Notes under the pieces: model-generated
The model's input: the letters and a program-made list of their open reading frames with translations, nothing else
The model's database searches: none
What the model was told of the DNA's origin: nothing
Shown here: in pieces, positions 17,058 to 24,950 of the stretch
Layout of the letters: each line of letters begins with the position of its first letter
How positions within the stretch are numbered: the stretch's first letter is position 1
Assembly: GCF_039673065.1 (NCBI RefSeq)
Contig: NZ_JBDJKW010000006.1
Span: forward strand, 62,001-126,000
Length of the DNA stretch: 64,000 bases
Direction of reading: 5' to 3'
DNA from: Allobosea sp039673065
GTDB lineage: Bacteria > Pseudomonadota > Alphaproteobacteria > Rhizobiales > Beijerinckiaceae
Position numbers and translations under genes: made by a program

Positions 17058-17206
17058 GGCCCGCCGGGCGGCGCCCGCCCCTGCCGCGATCGCGCATGCG
17101 CCATGCCGGCGCGGAGGGTGCGTTCGCGCAGGCGCGTGCTAGCCTTCGCGTCCGAGACGCAAACCGCCGGCAGCCCATCATCGCCGGGGAAGGAAACGCC
17201 AGACTC

Positions 17207-17950
17207 ATGATCGATATCCGCCTCGTCGCCGACAAGACCGAACTGGGCCGCCAGGCCGCTGCGCTGGGTGCGGACACCATCCGCGCCGCGCTGAAGGCCC
17301 ATGGCGAGGCGACGATCATCGTCGCCACCGGCGCCAGCCAGTTCGAGATGCTCGAAAACCTCGTCGCGGCACCGGACATCGACTGGTCGAAGGTCACCGC
17401 CTTCCATCTCGACGAATATGTCGGCCTGCCGCAGAGCCACCCGGCCAGCTTCCGCCGCTATCTCGCCGAGCGCTTCGTCGCCCCGCTGGGCGGCAAGGTC
17501 GCGTTCGTGCCGGTCGACGGCGAGAAGGACGCCGCCGCCGAGGCCAGGTCGCTCGGCGAGAAGATCGCTGGCCGCCGCATCGATCTCTGCTTCGCCGGCA
17601 TCGGCGAGAACTGCCATCTCGCCTTCAACGATCCGCCGGCCGATTTCGACACCGAGGAGCCCTATATCGTCGTCACCCTCGACGAGGCCTGCCGCCGCCA
17701 GCAATATGGCGAGGGCTGGTTCGAGACGCTTGACGCTGTACCGCGGCAGGCGATCTCGATGAGCATCCGCCAGATCATGAAGAGTGCCCGGATCATCCTG
17801 TCCGTGCCGGATGCGCGCAAGGCGCCAGCCGTGCGCGACGCGCTCGAGGGCGAGATCTCGCCGCAGCACCCGGCCTCTATCCTGCAGCGCCACGCCGACA
17901 CGGTGCTCTTCCTCGATCCGCCGGCCGCCTCGCTGCTGCGCAAGGGCTGA
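17207..17950 (+). CDS. nagB: Glucosamine-6-phosphate deaminase
   Basis: The 247-aa enzyme converts glucosamine-6-P to fructose-6-P and ammonia. It has VATGASQFEMLENL (phosphate loop), FHLDEYVGLP (catalytic Asp of the NagB DEY motif), and GIGENCHLAFNDPPADF. In the last motif the E. coli Asp141 position is Asn and Glu148 is Asp, while the ring-opening His143 is kept. ATG 17207 is preceded by GGGGAAGGAA; the ORF open to 17096 is not supported. It lies 5 nt before nagA, so the pair forms an amino-sugar catabolic operon. Confidence 0.9.
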   Translation: MIDIRLVADKTELGRQAAALGADTIRAALKAHGEATIIVATGASQFEMLENLVAAPDIDWSKVTAFHLDEYVGLPQSHPASFRRYLAERFVAPLGGKVAFVPVDGEKDAAAEARSLGEKIAGRRIDLCFAGIGENCHLAFNDPPADFDTEEPYIVVTLDEACRRQQYGEGWFETLDAVPRQAISMSIRQIMKSARIILSVPDARKAPAVRDALEGEISPQHPASILQRHADTVLFLDPPAASLLRKG

Positions 17951-17955
17951 GCGCG

Positions 17956-18978
17956 ATGCCGCGCTCGCAAGGCCTGATCGACCTGCAGGTCAACGGCTTC
18001 GCAGGCGTCGACTTCAACGATCCCGCGATCGGCCCGGACGATCTCGACCGGGCGCTGGAGGCGATGCTGGCGACCGGCGTCACCTTTTGCCTGCCGACGA
18101 TCATCACCGCCCATCCCCACGAACTGGCCGCGCGCTTCGCGGCGCTCGACGCCGCCGTCGCCGGCAGCCGGCTCGGCCCGCTGATGTGCCCGGGCTACCA
18201 TCTCGAAGGCCCGTTCCTGAACCCGGCGCCGGGCTATCACGGCTGCCATCCGCCGCAGGCGATGACCGCCGCCAGCGCCGATCTCGTCCTGGCGCTGGAG
18301 AAGCCGCTCTCCCGCCCGATCCTGATGATGACGCTGGCGCCGGAGGTCGAGGGCGCGCTGGCGGCGACACAAGCGCTGGCGCAGGCCGGCAAGACGGTCG
18401 CGATCGGCCATTCGGCCGCCGACTTCGCCCAGGTGGCCGCCGCGGCGCGCGCCGGGCTCTCGCTCTCGACGCATCTCGGCAACGGGCTGCCGCAGACCCT
18501 GCCCAAGCTCGCCAACCCGGTCTTCGCCCAGCTCGCCACCGACGGGCTGATGGCGGGTTTCATCGCCGACGGTATCCATCTGCCGCCGGAAGCGCTCAAG
18601 GTGCTGATCGCGGCGCGCGGGCGTGAGAACGCCATCCTGGTCACCGACGCGGTGCTGGCCGCCGCCGCCCCGGTCGGCGCCTACAGCTTCGCCGGCATGG
18701 CGATCGAACTGCGGCCGGACGGCTCGGTGCGCCAGTCGGAAGGGCTGCTGGCCGGCTCGGCGCTATGCCTCGACGCGGCGGTGCGCAACCTCGTCGGCTG
18801 GGGCATCGCGACGCCGGAGCAGGCGCTCGCCATGGCCTCGGACCATCCGCTCGCCGCAATCCGCCGTAGTCTCGACGCCCACGGCATCACGCTCGCGCCG
18901 AGCACGGTCGACTGGTCGGACGATCTCGCGGTCCGGCGGATCCGCCTCGGCGCGCAGGACCGCAGCTACACAACCTGA
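17956..18978 (+). CDS. nagA: N-acetylglucosamine-6-phosphate deacetylase
   Basis: The 340-aa amidohydrolase removes acetate from GlcNAc-6-P. Motifs in order: GLIDLQVNGFAGVDFN, CPGYHLEGPFLNPA (metal Glu), IGHSAADF and STHLGNGLP (metal His residues), FIADGIHL, and ILVTDAVLA (catalytic Asp). It is shorter than typical NagA (about 380 aa) because the N-terminal strands of the small beta domain are missing; no convincing upstream start exists after nagB. Coupled to nagB (5-nt gap). Confidence 0.9.
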   Translation: MPRSQGLIDLQVNGFAGVDFNDPAIGPDDLDRALEAMLATGVTFCLPTIITAHPHELAARFAALDAAVAGSRLGPLMCPGYHLEGPFLNPAPGYHGCHPPQAMTAASADLVLALEKPLSRPILMMTLAPEVEGALAATQALAQAGKTVAIGHSAADFAQVAAAARAGLSLSTHLGNGLPQTLPKLANPVFAQLATDGLMAGFIADGIHLPPEALKVLIAARGRENAILVTDAVLAAAAPVGAYSFAGMAIELRPDGSVRQSEGLLAGSALCLDAAVRNLVGWGIATPEQALAMASDHPLAAIRRSLDAHGITLAPSTVDWSDDLAVRRIRLGAQDRSYTT

Positions 18979-19018
18979 TCGCCCCGAGGCGGGCGGCACG
19001 GACTGGAGGGGAAGCCAG

Positions 19019-20209
19019 ATGACGAAAGACCTCACACATATCGACCGCCGCGTGGTGCTCGGCGGCCTCGGCGCGCTCGCCGCCACGGGACCGGCCTTCG
19101 CCGCGGCCCCCCCGCTGCCGACGAGCCCTGTGGCGATCAACGTGATCGACGTCGGCGGCGCGCTGGCGCTGATGCAGAAGGCCTTCGAGGACTATCGCGC
19201 CGCCAATCCCAAGCTGGTCTCGCGCATCACCTTCGTGAAGGCGCCCGCCCCCGAACTCGCCAGCAAGATCAAGGCGCAGCAGGACGCCGGCCGCTCGGAT
19301 CTCGACCTCGTCCTGACCGGCAGCGACGGCCTCGCAGCCGGCCTTGAGCAGAACCTCTGGCAGAAGATCCTGCCCGATTTCGCCGACAAGTTCCCGAAGA
19401 TCGAGGAGAACTACGAGCCGGCGGCGCTCAATTTGCATCGCGCCCAGGGCGCCGGCTACGGCGTGGTGGTCAACTACTACCCCTCCGGCCCACTGCTCGA
19501 ATACATGCCCGACCGGGTGAAGACCCCGCCGACCACGGCCGAGGAACTGCTGGCCTGGGCCAAGGCGAACCCCAACCGCTTCCTCTACGCCCGCCCGACC
19601 AATTCCGGCCCCGGACGCACCTTCATGATGGGCCTGCCCTACATCCTCGGCGACAAGGATCCGCAGGATCCGGTCAATGGCTGGGACAAGACATGGGCCT
19701 ATCTCCAGGAGCTCGGCCAGTACATCGAGTACTACCCGGCCGGCACCGGCGCGACGATGAAGGAGCTCGGCGAGGGCTCGCGCGACATCATCATCTCGAC
19801 CACCGGCTGGGACATCAATCCGCGCGCGCTCGGCATCGTGCCGAAGGAAGCCAGGATCCAGACGCTCAAGGGCTTCCACTGGGTCTCGGACGCCTTCTTC
19901 ATGTGCGTGCCGAAGGGCATCCCCAACGACCGGATGGCCGTGGTGCTCGACCTGATGGCACATCTGCTGACGCCGAAGATGCAGGCCTATTCCTATGACG
20001 AGGGCTATCTCTATCCCGGCCCGGCGGTGAAGAACGTGCCGCTCTCGCTGGCGCCGGAAGCCAGCCAGAAGGTCATCGCCGAGTTCGGCCGGCCGGAATA
20101 TGCCGATCTGATCGCCAACAACCCGATCGAGCTGCCGCTGAAGCCCGACAGGATGGTCGTCGCCTTCCGCAAATGGGACGAGCTGGTCGGCGCCAAGCGC
20201 AAGCGCTGA
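19019..20209 (+). CDS. Extracellular solute-binding protein (family 1), orphan
   Basis: The 396-aa protein carries a twin-arginine-like signal peptide (IDRRVVLGGLGALAATGPAFAAAP) and then the alternating alpha/beta pattern of a type 1 solute-binding protein (INVIDVGGALALMQKAFEDYRAANP; DLDLVLTGSDGLAAGL; QAYSYDEGYLYPG). It would bind a ligand in the periplasm for an ABC importer. No permease or ATPase follows: the next gene is a convergent exporter. The 40-nt gap to nagA suggests an amino-sugar ligand, but that is only context. ATG 19019 follows GGAGGGGAAG. Confidence 0.82.
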   Translation: MTKDLTHIDRRVVLGGLGALAATGPAFAAAPPLPTSPVAINVIDVGGALALMQKAFEDYRAANPKLVSRITFVKAPAPELASKIKAQQDAGRSDLDLVLTGSDGLAAGLEQNLWQKILPDFADKFPKIEENYEPAALNLHRAQGAGYGVVVNYYPSGPLLEYMPDRVKTPPTTAEELLAWAKANPNRFLYARPTNSGPGRTFMMGLPYILGDKDPQDPVNGWDKTWAYLQELGQYIEYYPAGTGATMKELGEGSRDIIISTTGWDINPRALGIVPKEARIQTLKGFHWVSDAFFMCVPKGIPNDRMAVVLDLMAHLLTPKMQAYSYDEGYLYPGPAVKNVPLSLAPEASQKVIAEFGRPEYADLIANNPIELPLKPDRMVVAFRKWDELVGAKRKR

Positions 20210-20220
20210 GGACACGCGAC

Positions 20221-20246
20221 GGCGCCGGAGCGCGAGCCCCGGCGCC
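20221..20246. terminator. Possible convergent terminator hairpin
   Basis: An 8-bp GC stem (20221-20228 with 20239-20246) lies between the convergent solute-binding protein and ABC exporter genes. No U tract, so support is modest. Confidence 0.35.
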
Positions 20247-20267
20247 GGTCGAATACCATACCGCCCC

Positions 20268-22055
20268 TCAGGCGGCTTCCAGGCCGAATTGCAGCCGTGC
20301 CAGCCGGGCATAGAGCCCGCCCTTGGCGACGAGGTCGGCATGCGTGCCTTCCTCGACCACCCGGCCTTCCTCCATCACCAGGATGCGATCGGCCGAGAGG
20401 ATGGTGGCGAGGCGGTGCGCCACGACCAGCGTGGTGCGCCCGCGCATCAGCCGGTCGAGCGCGTCCTGCACCGCGCGCTCGCTCTCGGAATCGAGTGCCG
20501 AAGTCGCCTCGTCGAGCAGGAGGATCGGCGCGTCGGTCAGCAGGGCGCGCGCGATCGCCAGCCGCTGGCGCTGCCCGCCCGACAATGTCACGCCGCGCTC
20601 GCCGATCACCGTGTCGTAGCCCTGCGGCAGGGCCCGCACGAACGTGTCGGCGGCAGCGAGCCTGGCCGCCTCCTCGATCTCGGCGCGGCTCGCCTGCGGG
20701 CGGCCATAGGCGATGTTATCGGCGACCGTCACCCCGAACACCGTCGGCTCCTGCGGCACCAGCGCGAAACGGCTGCGCCATTGCGCCGGATCGGCCTCGG
20801 GACCGGCGACGCCGTCGACCAGCACCCGCCCGGCGAAGGGATCGTAGAAGCGTAGCGCCAGTTGCAGCACCGTGCTCTTGCCCGCGCCCGAGGGGCCGAC
20901 CAGCGCGACGCGCTCGCCCGGTCGCACCGCGAGGTCGAGATCGGCCAGCGCCAGCTGCTCGCGGCCGGGATAGCGGAAGGCGACGCCCTCGAAGGCGAGC
21001 GCGCCCGACGCCGGCTCCGGCAGCGGCCTGGGATGCGGCGGGGCGGCGATGGCCGGCTTCGTCGCGAGGATCTCGCCCAGGCGCCCGGCGGCGCCGGCCG
21101 CAGCCGAGATGTCGCCATAGACCTCGGAGAGCTGGCCGAGCGAGCTCGCCGCCAGCACGGCATAGAGCACGAATTGCGACAGCCGCCCGCCAGTCATCCG
21201 CCCGGCGAAGACCTCGGTCGCGCCGACCCAGAGCACCAGCACCACGCTGGCGCTGACCAGGAAGATCGCCACGCCCGACAGCCAGGCGCGCGAGCGCGTC
21301 GCGTCGCGGGAAGCGCCATAGGCCTCCTCCGAGGCGCCCTCGAAGCGCGCCGCCGTGGCGCGCTCCGCCCCGAAGGACTGCATGGTGCGGATCGCGCCGA
21401 GCGCTTCGGAGGCGAAGGCGGAGGCGTCGGCCAGCCGGTCCTGCGCCGCCCGCGCGCGCTTGCGCACCGAGCGGCCGGAGAAGACCAGCGGCAGCACCAC
21501 CAGCGGGATCGCGCCGACGACGATCGCCGAGAGCCGCGGGCTGGTCGCGACCATCAGCCCGAGCGCACCCAGGAACATGATGACGTTGCGCAGCGCGATC
21601 GAGGCGGTCGAGGCGAAGGTCGACTTGATCTGCGTGGTGTCGGCGGTGAGCCGCGACACCAGGTCGCCGGAGCGGCTGGAGTCGAAGAAGGCCGGCTCCA
21701 GCCGCGTCAGGTGCCGGAACACGTCGGCGCGCAGGCTCGACACCACGCGCTCGCCGACCGTCATCACGAAGTAGAATCGGATCGAGCTGGCCAGCGCCAG
21801 CACCGCCACGACGCCGATCAGGATGGCGAAATAGGAATTGGCGAGCTGCGACTCGCCGGCGGAGAAGCCGACATCGATCACCCGGCGCACCGCGATCGGC
21901 AGCGCCAATGTCGCCCCCGACGCGACCAGCAGCGCCGCCAGCGCGATCGCGATCCGGCGCTTCTGCGCCAATGCATAGGGCCAGAACGACCTCAAGGCCG
22001 CGAAATCCGGTCGGCTGCCGGAGCTGCCCTTGTCGTTGCCGTCGTCTTTAGCCAC
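20268..22055 (-). CDS. ABC exporter, fused permease and ATPase (MsbA-like)
   Basis: The 595-aa half-transporter has six membrane helices in residues about 25-315. A nucleotide-binding domain follows with Walker A GPSGAGKST, Q-loop LVPQEP, signature LSGGQRQRLAIARALL, Walker B ILLLDEATSALD and H-loop VAHRL. It would homodimerise in the inner membrane and export a lipid or hydrophobic compound; the substrate is not determined. The start is GTG 22055, with AGGATCG upstream. It is divergent from rpmE across about 145 nt. Confidence 0.9.
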   Translation of the reverse strand: MAKDDGNDKGSSGSRPDFAALRSFWPYALAQKRRIAIALAALLVASGATLALPIAVRRVIDVGFSAGESQLANSYFAILIGVVAVLALASSIRFYFVMTVGERVVSSLRADVFRHLTRLEPAFFDSSRSGDLVSRLTADTTQIKSTFASTASIALRNVIMFLGALGLMVATSPRLSAIVVGAIPLVVLPLVFSGRSVRKRARAAQDRLADASAFASEALGAIRTMQSFGAERATAARFEGASEEAYGASRDATRSRAWLSGVAIFLVSASVVLVLWVGATEVFAGRMTGGRLSQFVLYAVLAASSLGQLSEVYGDISAAAGAAGRLGEILATKPAIAAPPHPRPLPEPASGALAFEGVAFRYPGREQLALADLDLAVRPGERVALVGPSGAGKSTVLQLALRFYDPFAGRVLVDGVAGPEADPAQWRSRFALVPQEPTVFGVTVADNIAYGRPQASRAEIEEAARLAAADTFVRALPQGYDTVIGERGVTLSGGQRQRLAIARALLTDAPILLLDEATSALDSESERAVQDALDRLMRGRTTLVVAHRLATILSADRILVMEEGRVVEEGTHADLVAKGGLYARLARLQFGLEAA

Positions 22056-22201
22056 GCTTATCGATCCTGAAATGCTTGCACCTGCCGCCGGGCTGCGCTA
22101 TGGCCACCCGACTTCACGACAGGCTCGTACGAATTGTTCGAAGAGCCGGCGATGCGCGCCGCGTTCCGGCCGCCCGCTTTTCGACGATTGAGGATTTCGC
22201 C

Positions 22202-22435
22202 ATGAAGACCGGCATTCATCCCGACTACCACACCATCAAGGTCGTCATGACCGATGGCACCGAATACTTCACGCGTTCGACCCTCGGCAAGGAGGGCGAC
22301 ACGCTGAACCTCGACATCGATCCGAACACCCACCCGGCCTGGACCGGCGGCACCCAGCACATGCTGGATCGCGGCGGCCGCGTTTCGCGCTTCAACTCGC
22401 GCTTCGGTTCGCTGGGCGCCCTCGGCAAGAAGTGA
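22202..22435 (+). CDS. rpmE: 50S ribosomal protein L31
   Basis: The 77-aa ribosomal protein (MKTGIHPDYHTIKVVMTDG ... RVSRFNSRFG) matches bacterial L31. It contains no cysteine at all, so it is the zinc-free form lacking the CxxC ribbon. ATG 22202 gives the standard start; the upstream open frame from 22076 is non-coding. A strong terminator follows at 22476-22505. Confidence 0.95.
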   Translation: MKTGIHPDYHTIKVVMTDGTEYFTRSTLGKEGDTLNLDIDPNTHPAWTGGTQHMLDRGGRVSRFNSRFGSLGALGKK

Positions 22436-22475
22436 GGCCTGGCGGGCGACAGCCCGCCTCGTCCCGCGACGAGAC

Positions 22476-22505
22476 AAAAAACCCGGCCTCGCGGCCGGGT
22501 TTTTC
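22476..22505 (+). terminator. Intrinsic terminator after rpmE
   Basis: ACCCGGCC (22481-22488) pairs with GGCCGGGT (22493-22500) around a TCGC loop. It is flanked by an A run before and TTTT after, extending the stem. It is a classical intrinsic terminator that could act in both directions, serving rpmE and the convergent rcdA. Confidence 0.9.
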
Positions 22506-22581
22506 GTATGCGCGCCTGGTCCGCGTCCGACCTCGCGCCCCCGCGGGCGGCAAGGTCGGGCAGGAGGCTGCGGGAGCGCCC

Positions 22582-23109
22582 TCAGCGGGCGCCGGCCAGC
22601 CTGGCCTGCAGGGTCTGCAATTGCCCCAGAACGGGATTCAGCCGCGGCGCCGACCGGGCGCCCGACATCTGCTCGTCGAGATGGCGGATGCGCTCCTGCA
22701 GCCGCAGGGAATGGGCGATCAGGTCGCGCAGGCGCTGCGGCAGGCGAGCCGCCTCGGCCGAGCTCGGCTGCAGCATCGCCTCGTTGAGCTTGACCTTGTT
22801 GTTCTCGGCGCGGGCCTGCTCGGAGGTCATCTCACCCTCGGCGACCGCGCGCTGGACCAGCAGCCAGGAGGCAATCTGCATCAGCCGGGTGGTGAGGCGC
22901 ATGCTCTCTGTGGCGTAGGTCAGCGAGACCTCGCGCGGCAGCGCCGCGGATTCAGCCCGGCCCTCGCTGTCGAGATAGCCCGCCGTCGCCTCGACCAGCC
23001 CCATTCCCTCGCGGAACAGCGTCATGAAGGCGTCCGACTTGACGAAGCCGCGGGCGAACGGGATCGCCCCTTCGCCATCGGTCTGGAGCTGAAGCGTCAC
23101 ATCGGTCAT
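22582..23109 (-). CDS. rcdA: RcdA (DUF1465), regulator of CtrA degradation
   Basis: The 175-aa, mostly helical protein matches the DUF1465/RcdA family by its features: FARGFVKSDAFMTLFREGMGLVEATAGYLD, YATESMRLTTRLMQIASWLLVQRAV, and a disordered C-terminal tail after RLPQRLRDLIAHSLRLQERIRHLDEQM. In Caulobacter RcdA is an adaptor that, with CpdR and PopA, directs CtrA and other proteins to ClpXP during the cell cycle. I chose ATG 23109; a weaker ATG lies at 23130. A perfect CtrA box (23212-23226) lies 103 nt upstream, so CtrA probably controls the factor that helps degrade it. Confidence 0.88.
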   Translation of the reverse strand: MTDVTLQLQTDGEGAIPFARGFVKSDAFMTLFREGMGLVEATAGYLDSEGRAESAALPREVSLTYATESMRLTTRLMQIASWLLVQRAVAEGEMTSEQARAENNKVKLNEAMLQPSSAEAARLPQRLRDLIAHSLRLQERIRHLDEQMSGARSAPRLNPVLGQLQTLQARLAGAR

Positions 23110-23211
23110 CTCGGCGTCTCCATTCGGCACAATGGCGTGCGCACGCGGGACGCAACGCCGGATCGTGCCGGAAACAGCGCAAGGATAGCGCCATGCGCGA
23201 CCGTCGGTCCG

Positions 23212-23226
23212 TTAAGGCGGCGTTAA
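23212..23226 (-). promoter_or_regulatory. CtrA-binding site upstream of rcdA
   Basis: TTAA-N7-TTAA is present exactly (23212-23215, spacer GGCGGCG, 23223-23226). TTAA is rare in this GC-rich sequence, so two perfect boxes within 210 nt are unlikely by chance. It sits 103 nt upstream of the rcdA ATG. Confidence 0.75.
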
Positions 23227-23287
23227 CCCTAACGGTGGCAGGTTCGCGGCCACCTCTCCTGCTTATCTGCTCGGGATGTCGGCGCCC

Positions 23288-23317
23288 CCAAAAAAAGAGC
23301 CGCCCCGTAGGCGGCTC
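23288..23317 (-). terminator. Intrinsic terminator of a short minus-strand transcript
   Basis: A perfect 8-bp stem GAGCCGCC/GGCGGCTC (23297-23304 with 23310-23317) is followed on the minus strand by a run of seven T (complement of 23290-23296). It lies upstream of rcdA and downstream of the CtrA box at 23407-23421, so it would end a transcript of roughly 90-110 nt. Confidence 0.8.
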
Positions 23318-23322
23318 GAAGG

Positions 23323-23394
23323 TCAACAGGGAGGCGTCAAACAGAGTGGGCAGGAGCCACTCGACATCCAGCGAAACTGGATGATCCGATTCAT
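23323..23394 (-). CDS. Possible 23-aa Cys-rich small protein or leader peptide
   Basis: An ATG at 23394 opens a 23-codon frame beginning MNRIIQFRWM and ending CPLCLTPPC, with stop TGA at 23323. AAGGAT lies about 9 nt before the ATG and could be a ribosome site, though it overlaps the CtrA box region. The ORF sits exactly between a CtrA box and an intrinsic terminator, so either this peptide is made or the transcript is a small RNA. I do not recognise the peptide. Three Cys in nine residues is unusual. Confidence 0.4.
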   Translation of the reverse strand: MNRIIQFRWMSSGSCPLCLTPPC

Positions 23395-23421
23395 AATCTG
23401 GAATCCTTAAACGGCCGTTAA
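23388..23421 (-). promoter_or_regulatory. CtrA box with two GANTC (CcrM) sites
   Basis: TTAA (23407-23410), spacer ACGGCCG, TTAA (23418-23421) is a perfect CtrA box. GATTC at 23388-23392 and GAATC at 23401-23405 are GANTC sites, the CcrM methylation target that often marks cell-cycle promoters in alphaproteobacteria. They lie just upstream of a short terminated transcription unit on the minus strand. Confidence 0.7.
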
Positions 23422-23461
23422 CGCGGGCCGGCCGGCGATGTGCCGCGCCGCCGCCGCGACC

Positions 23462-23662
23462 TCAGCCCTTCAGGCGGAAGACCGCGTCCGCCGCCGAGCG
23501 CGAGGCCGCCTTGTGGGCGCGCGCCTGCTCCAGCCTGACGATCTCCTGCCGCAGCAGAGCGATGCGCTCGTCGAGCTCCGCCACAGCGAGCGTCGACAGG
23601 TCCTGCCCGATCTCGTGGGCGCGCTTCGGCGCCGGGCGGTCGTCCTCGAGAAATCCAGCCAT
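23462..23662 (-). CDS. DUF1192 family small protein
   Basis: The 66-aa protein starts MAGFLEDDRPAPKRAHEIGQ. It contains the motif LSTLAVAELDERIALLRQEIVRLEQ, which is typical of DUF1192, a small Hyphomicrobiales family. The C-terminal half is a short coiled coil. The function is unknown. It is divergent from the quinone oxidoreductase gene (94 nt apart) and lies upstream of the CtrA-boxed small locus and rcdA, a neighbourhood that seems to be kept together in this order of bacteria. Confidence 0.8.
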   Translation of the reverse strand: MAGFLEDDRPAPKRAHEIGQDLSTLAVAELDERIALLRQEIVRLEQARAHKAASRSAADAVFRLKG

Positions 23663-23756
23663 GGCCACCTCGCCTTGCATCCGGGGGGAGGCGGAGCTTA
23701 ATCGGGGACCGGCACGGGCGCCACCGGCCCGGCCCCGCCAGCGAGGAAGCGAAGCC

Positions 23757-24767
23757 ATGACCGTCCAGAGCCCCGCCCTGCCCCGCATGATGACCGCGAT
23801 CGGCTTCACCGAGCCCGGCGGCCCCGAGGTGCTGGTGCCGCAGCAGCGCCCGGTGCCGGCGCCCGGCCCGGGCCAGCTACTGGTCAAGGTCGCGGTCGCC
23901 GGGGTCAACCGGCCCGACGTGCTCCAGCGCCAGGGCGGCTACGCCCCGCCCAAGGGCGCCTCCGACATTCCCGGCCTCGAATTCTCCGGCACGGTCGTAG
24001 CGCTCGGCGAAGGCGTGGTGCGCTACGGCGTCGGCGACCGGGTCTGCGGCCTCGTCGCCGGCGGCGGCTATGCCGAATACGCCGTGGTGCACGAGGACAA
24101 CGCCCTACCGATCCCGGCCGGCTTCTCCGATGAGGAGGCCGGCGCCGTGCCCGAGACCTATTTCACCGTCTGGACCAACGTCTTCCAGCGCGGGCGCCTC
24201 GCCGCCGGCGAGACCTTCCTGGTCCATGGCGGCTCGTCCGGCATCGGCACCACGGCGATCCAGCTCGCCAAGGCCTTCGGCGCGACCGTGATCGCCACCG
24301 CCGGCTCGCGCGACAAATGCGAGGCCTGCCTGGCGCTCGGCGCCGACCACGCCATCAACTACCGCGAGGCCGATTTCGTCGCCGGCGTGCAGGCGGCGAC
24401 CCAGGGCCACGGCGCCGACCTGATCCTCGACATGGTCGGCGGCGACTATGTCGACCGCAATTACGAGGCGGCGGCGGAGTCCGGACGCATCGTGCAGATC
24501 GCCTTCCTCAACGGCGCCAAGGCCAGCGCCAATTTCGCCCGGCTGATGATGAAGCGGCTGACCCATACCGGCTCGACGCTGCGCCCGCGCACCGTGGCCG
24601 AGAAGGCCGTTATCGCGCGCGAACTCGAGGAGAAGGTCTGGCCGCTCTTCGCGCTCGGCCGCTGCAAGCCGCAGATCCACGCCCGCTTCCCGCTGGCGCA
24701 GGCGGCCGAGGCGCATGCGCTGATGGAGAGCAGCAGCCATATCGGCAAGATCGTGCTGACGGTGTGA
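23757..24767 (+). CDS. NAD(P)H-quinone oxidoreductase (zinc-free MDR, PIG3-like)
   Basis: The 336-aa medium-chain dehydrogenase/reductase has the GroES-like N-terminal domain (VNRPDVLQRQGGYAPPKGASDIPGLEFSG) and the nucleotide loop LVHGGSSGIGTTAIQLAK (about 145-162). The conserved YFTVWTNVF segment matches the PIG3/quinone reductase branch. Zinc-ligand cysteines of alcohol dehydrogenases are absent. It probably reduces quinones one electron at a time with NADPH. ATG 23757 follows GAGGAAG. Confidence 0.9.
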   Translation: MTVQSPALPRMMTAIGFTEPGGPEVLVPQQRPVPAPGPGQLLVKVAVAGVNRPDVLQRQGGYAPPKGASDIPGLEFSGTVVALGEGVVRYGVGDRVCGLVAGGGYAEYAVVHEDNALPIPAGFSDEEAGAVPETYFTVWTNVFQRGRLAAGETFLVHGGSSGIGTTAIQLAKAFGATVIATAGSRDKCEACLALGADHAINYREADFVAGVQAATQGHGADLILDMVGGDYVDRNYEAAAESGRIVQIAFLNGAKASANFARLMMKRLTHTGSTLRPRTVAEKAVIARELEEKVWPLFALGRCKPQIHARFPLAQAAEAHALMESSSHIGKIVLTV

Positions 24768-24950
24768 GGGCCTGCGGTGCCGGGCGCCCGCCGGTGCCGG
24801 GCGCCCCGCACGCTTTCCGTGGACAGCCTGCGCGGCTTTGCCTATAACGCGCCGATCCTCCTCATCGTCGATGATTTGGATGACCGGCCGGGGCGGCCGG
24901 TCGGCGCATGAGAGCTATTGCCCGCGACACATCCTTCAGGAGACGAGCCC

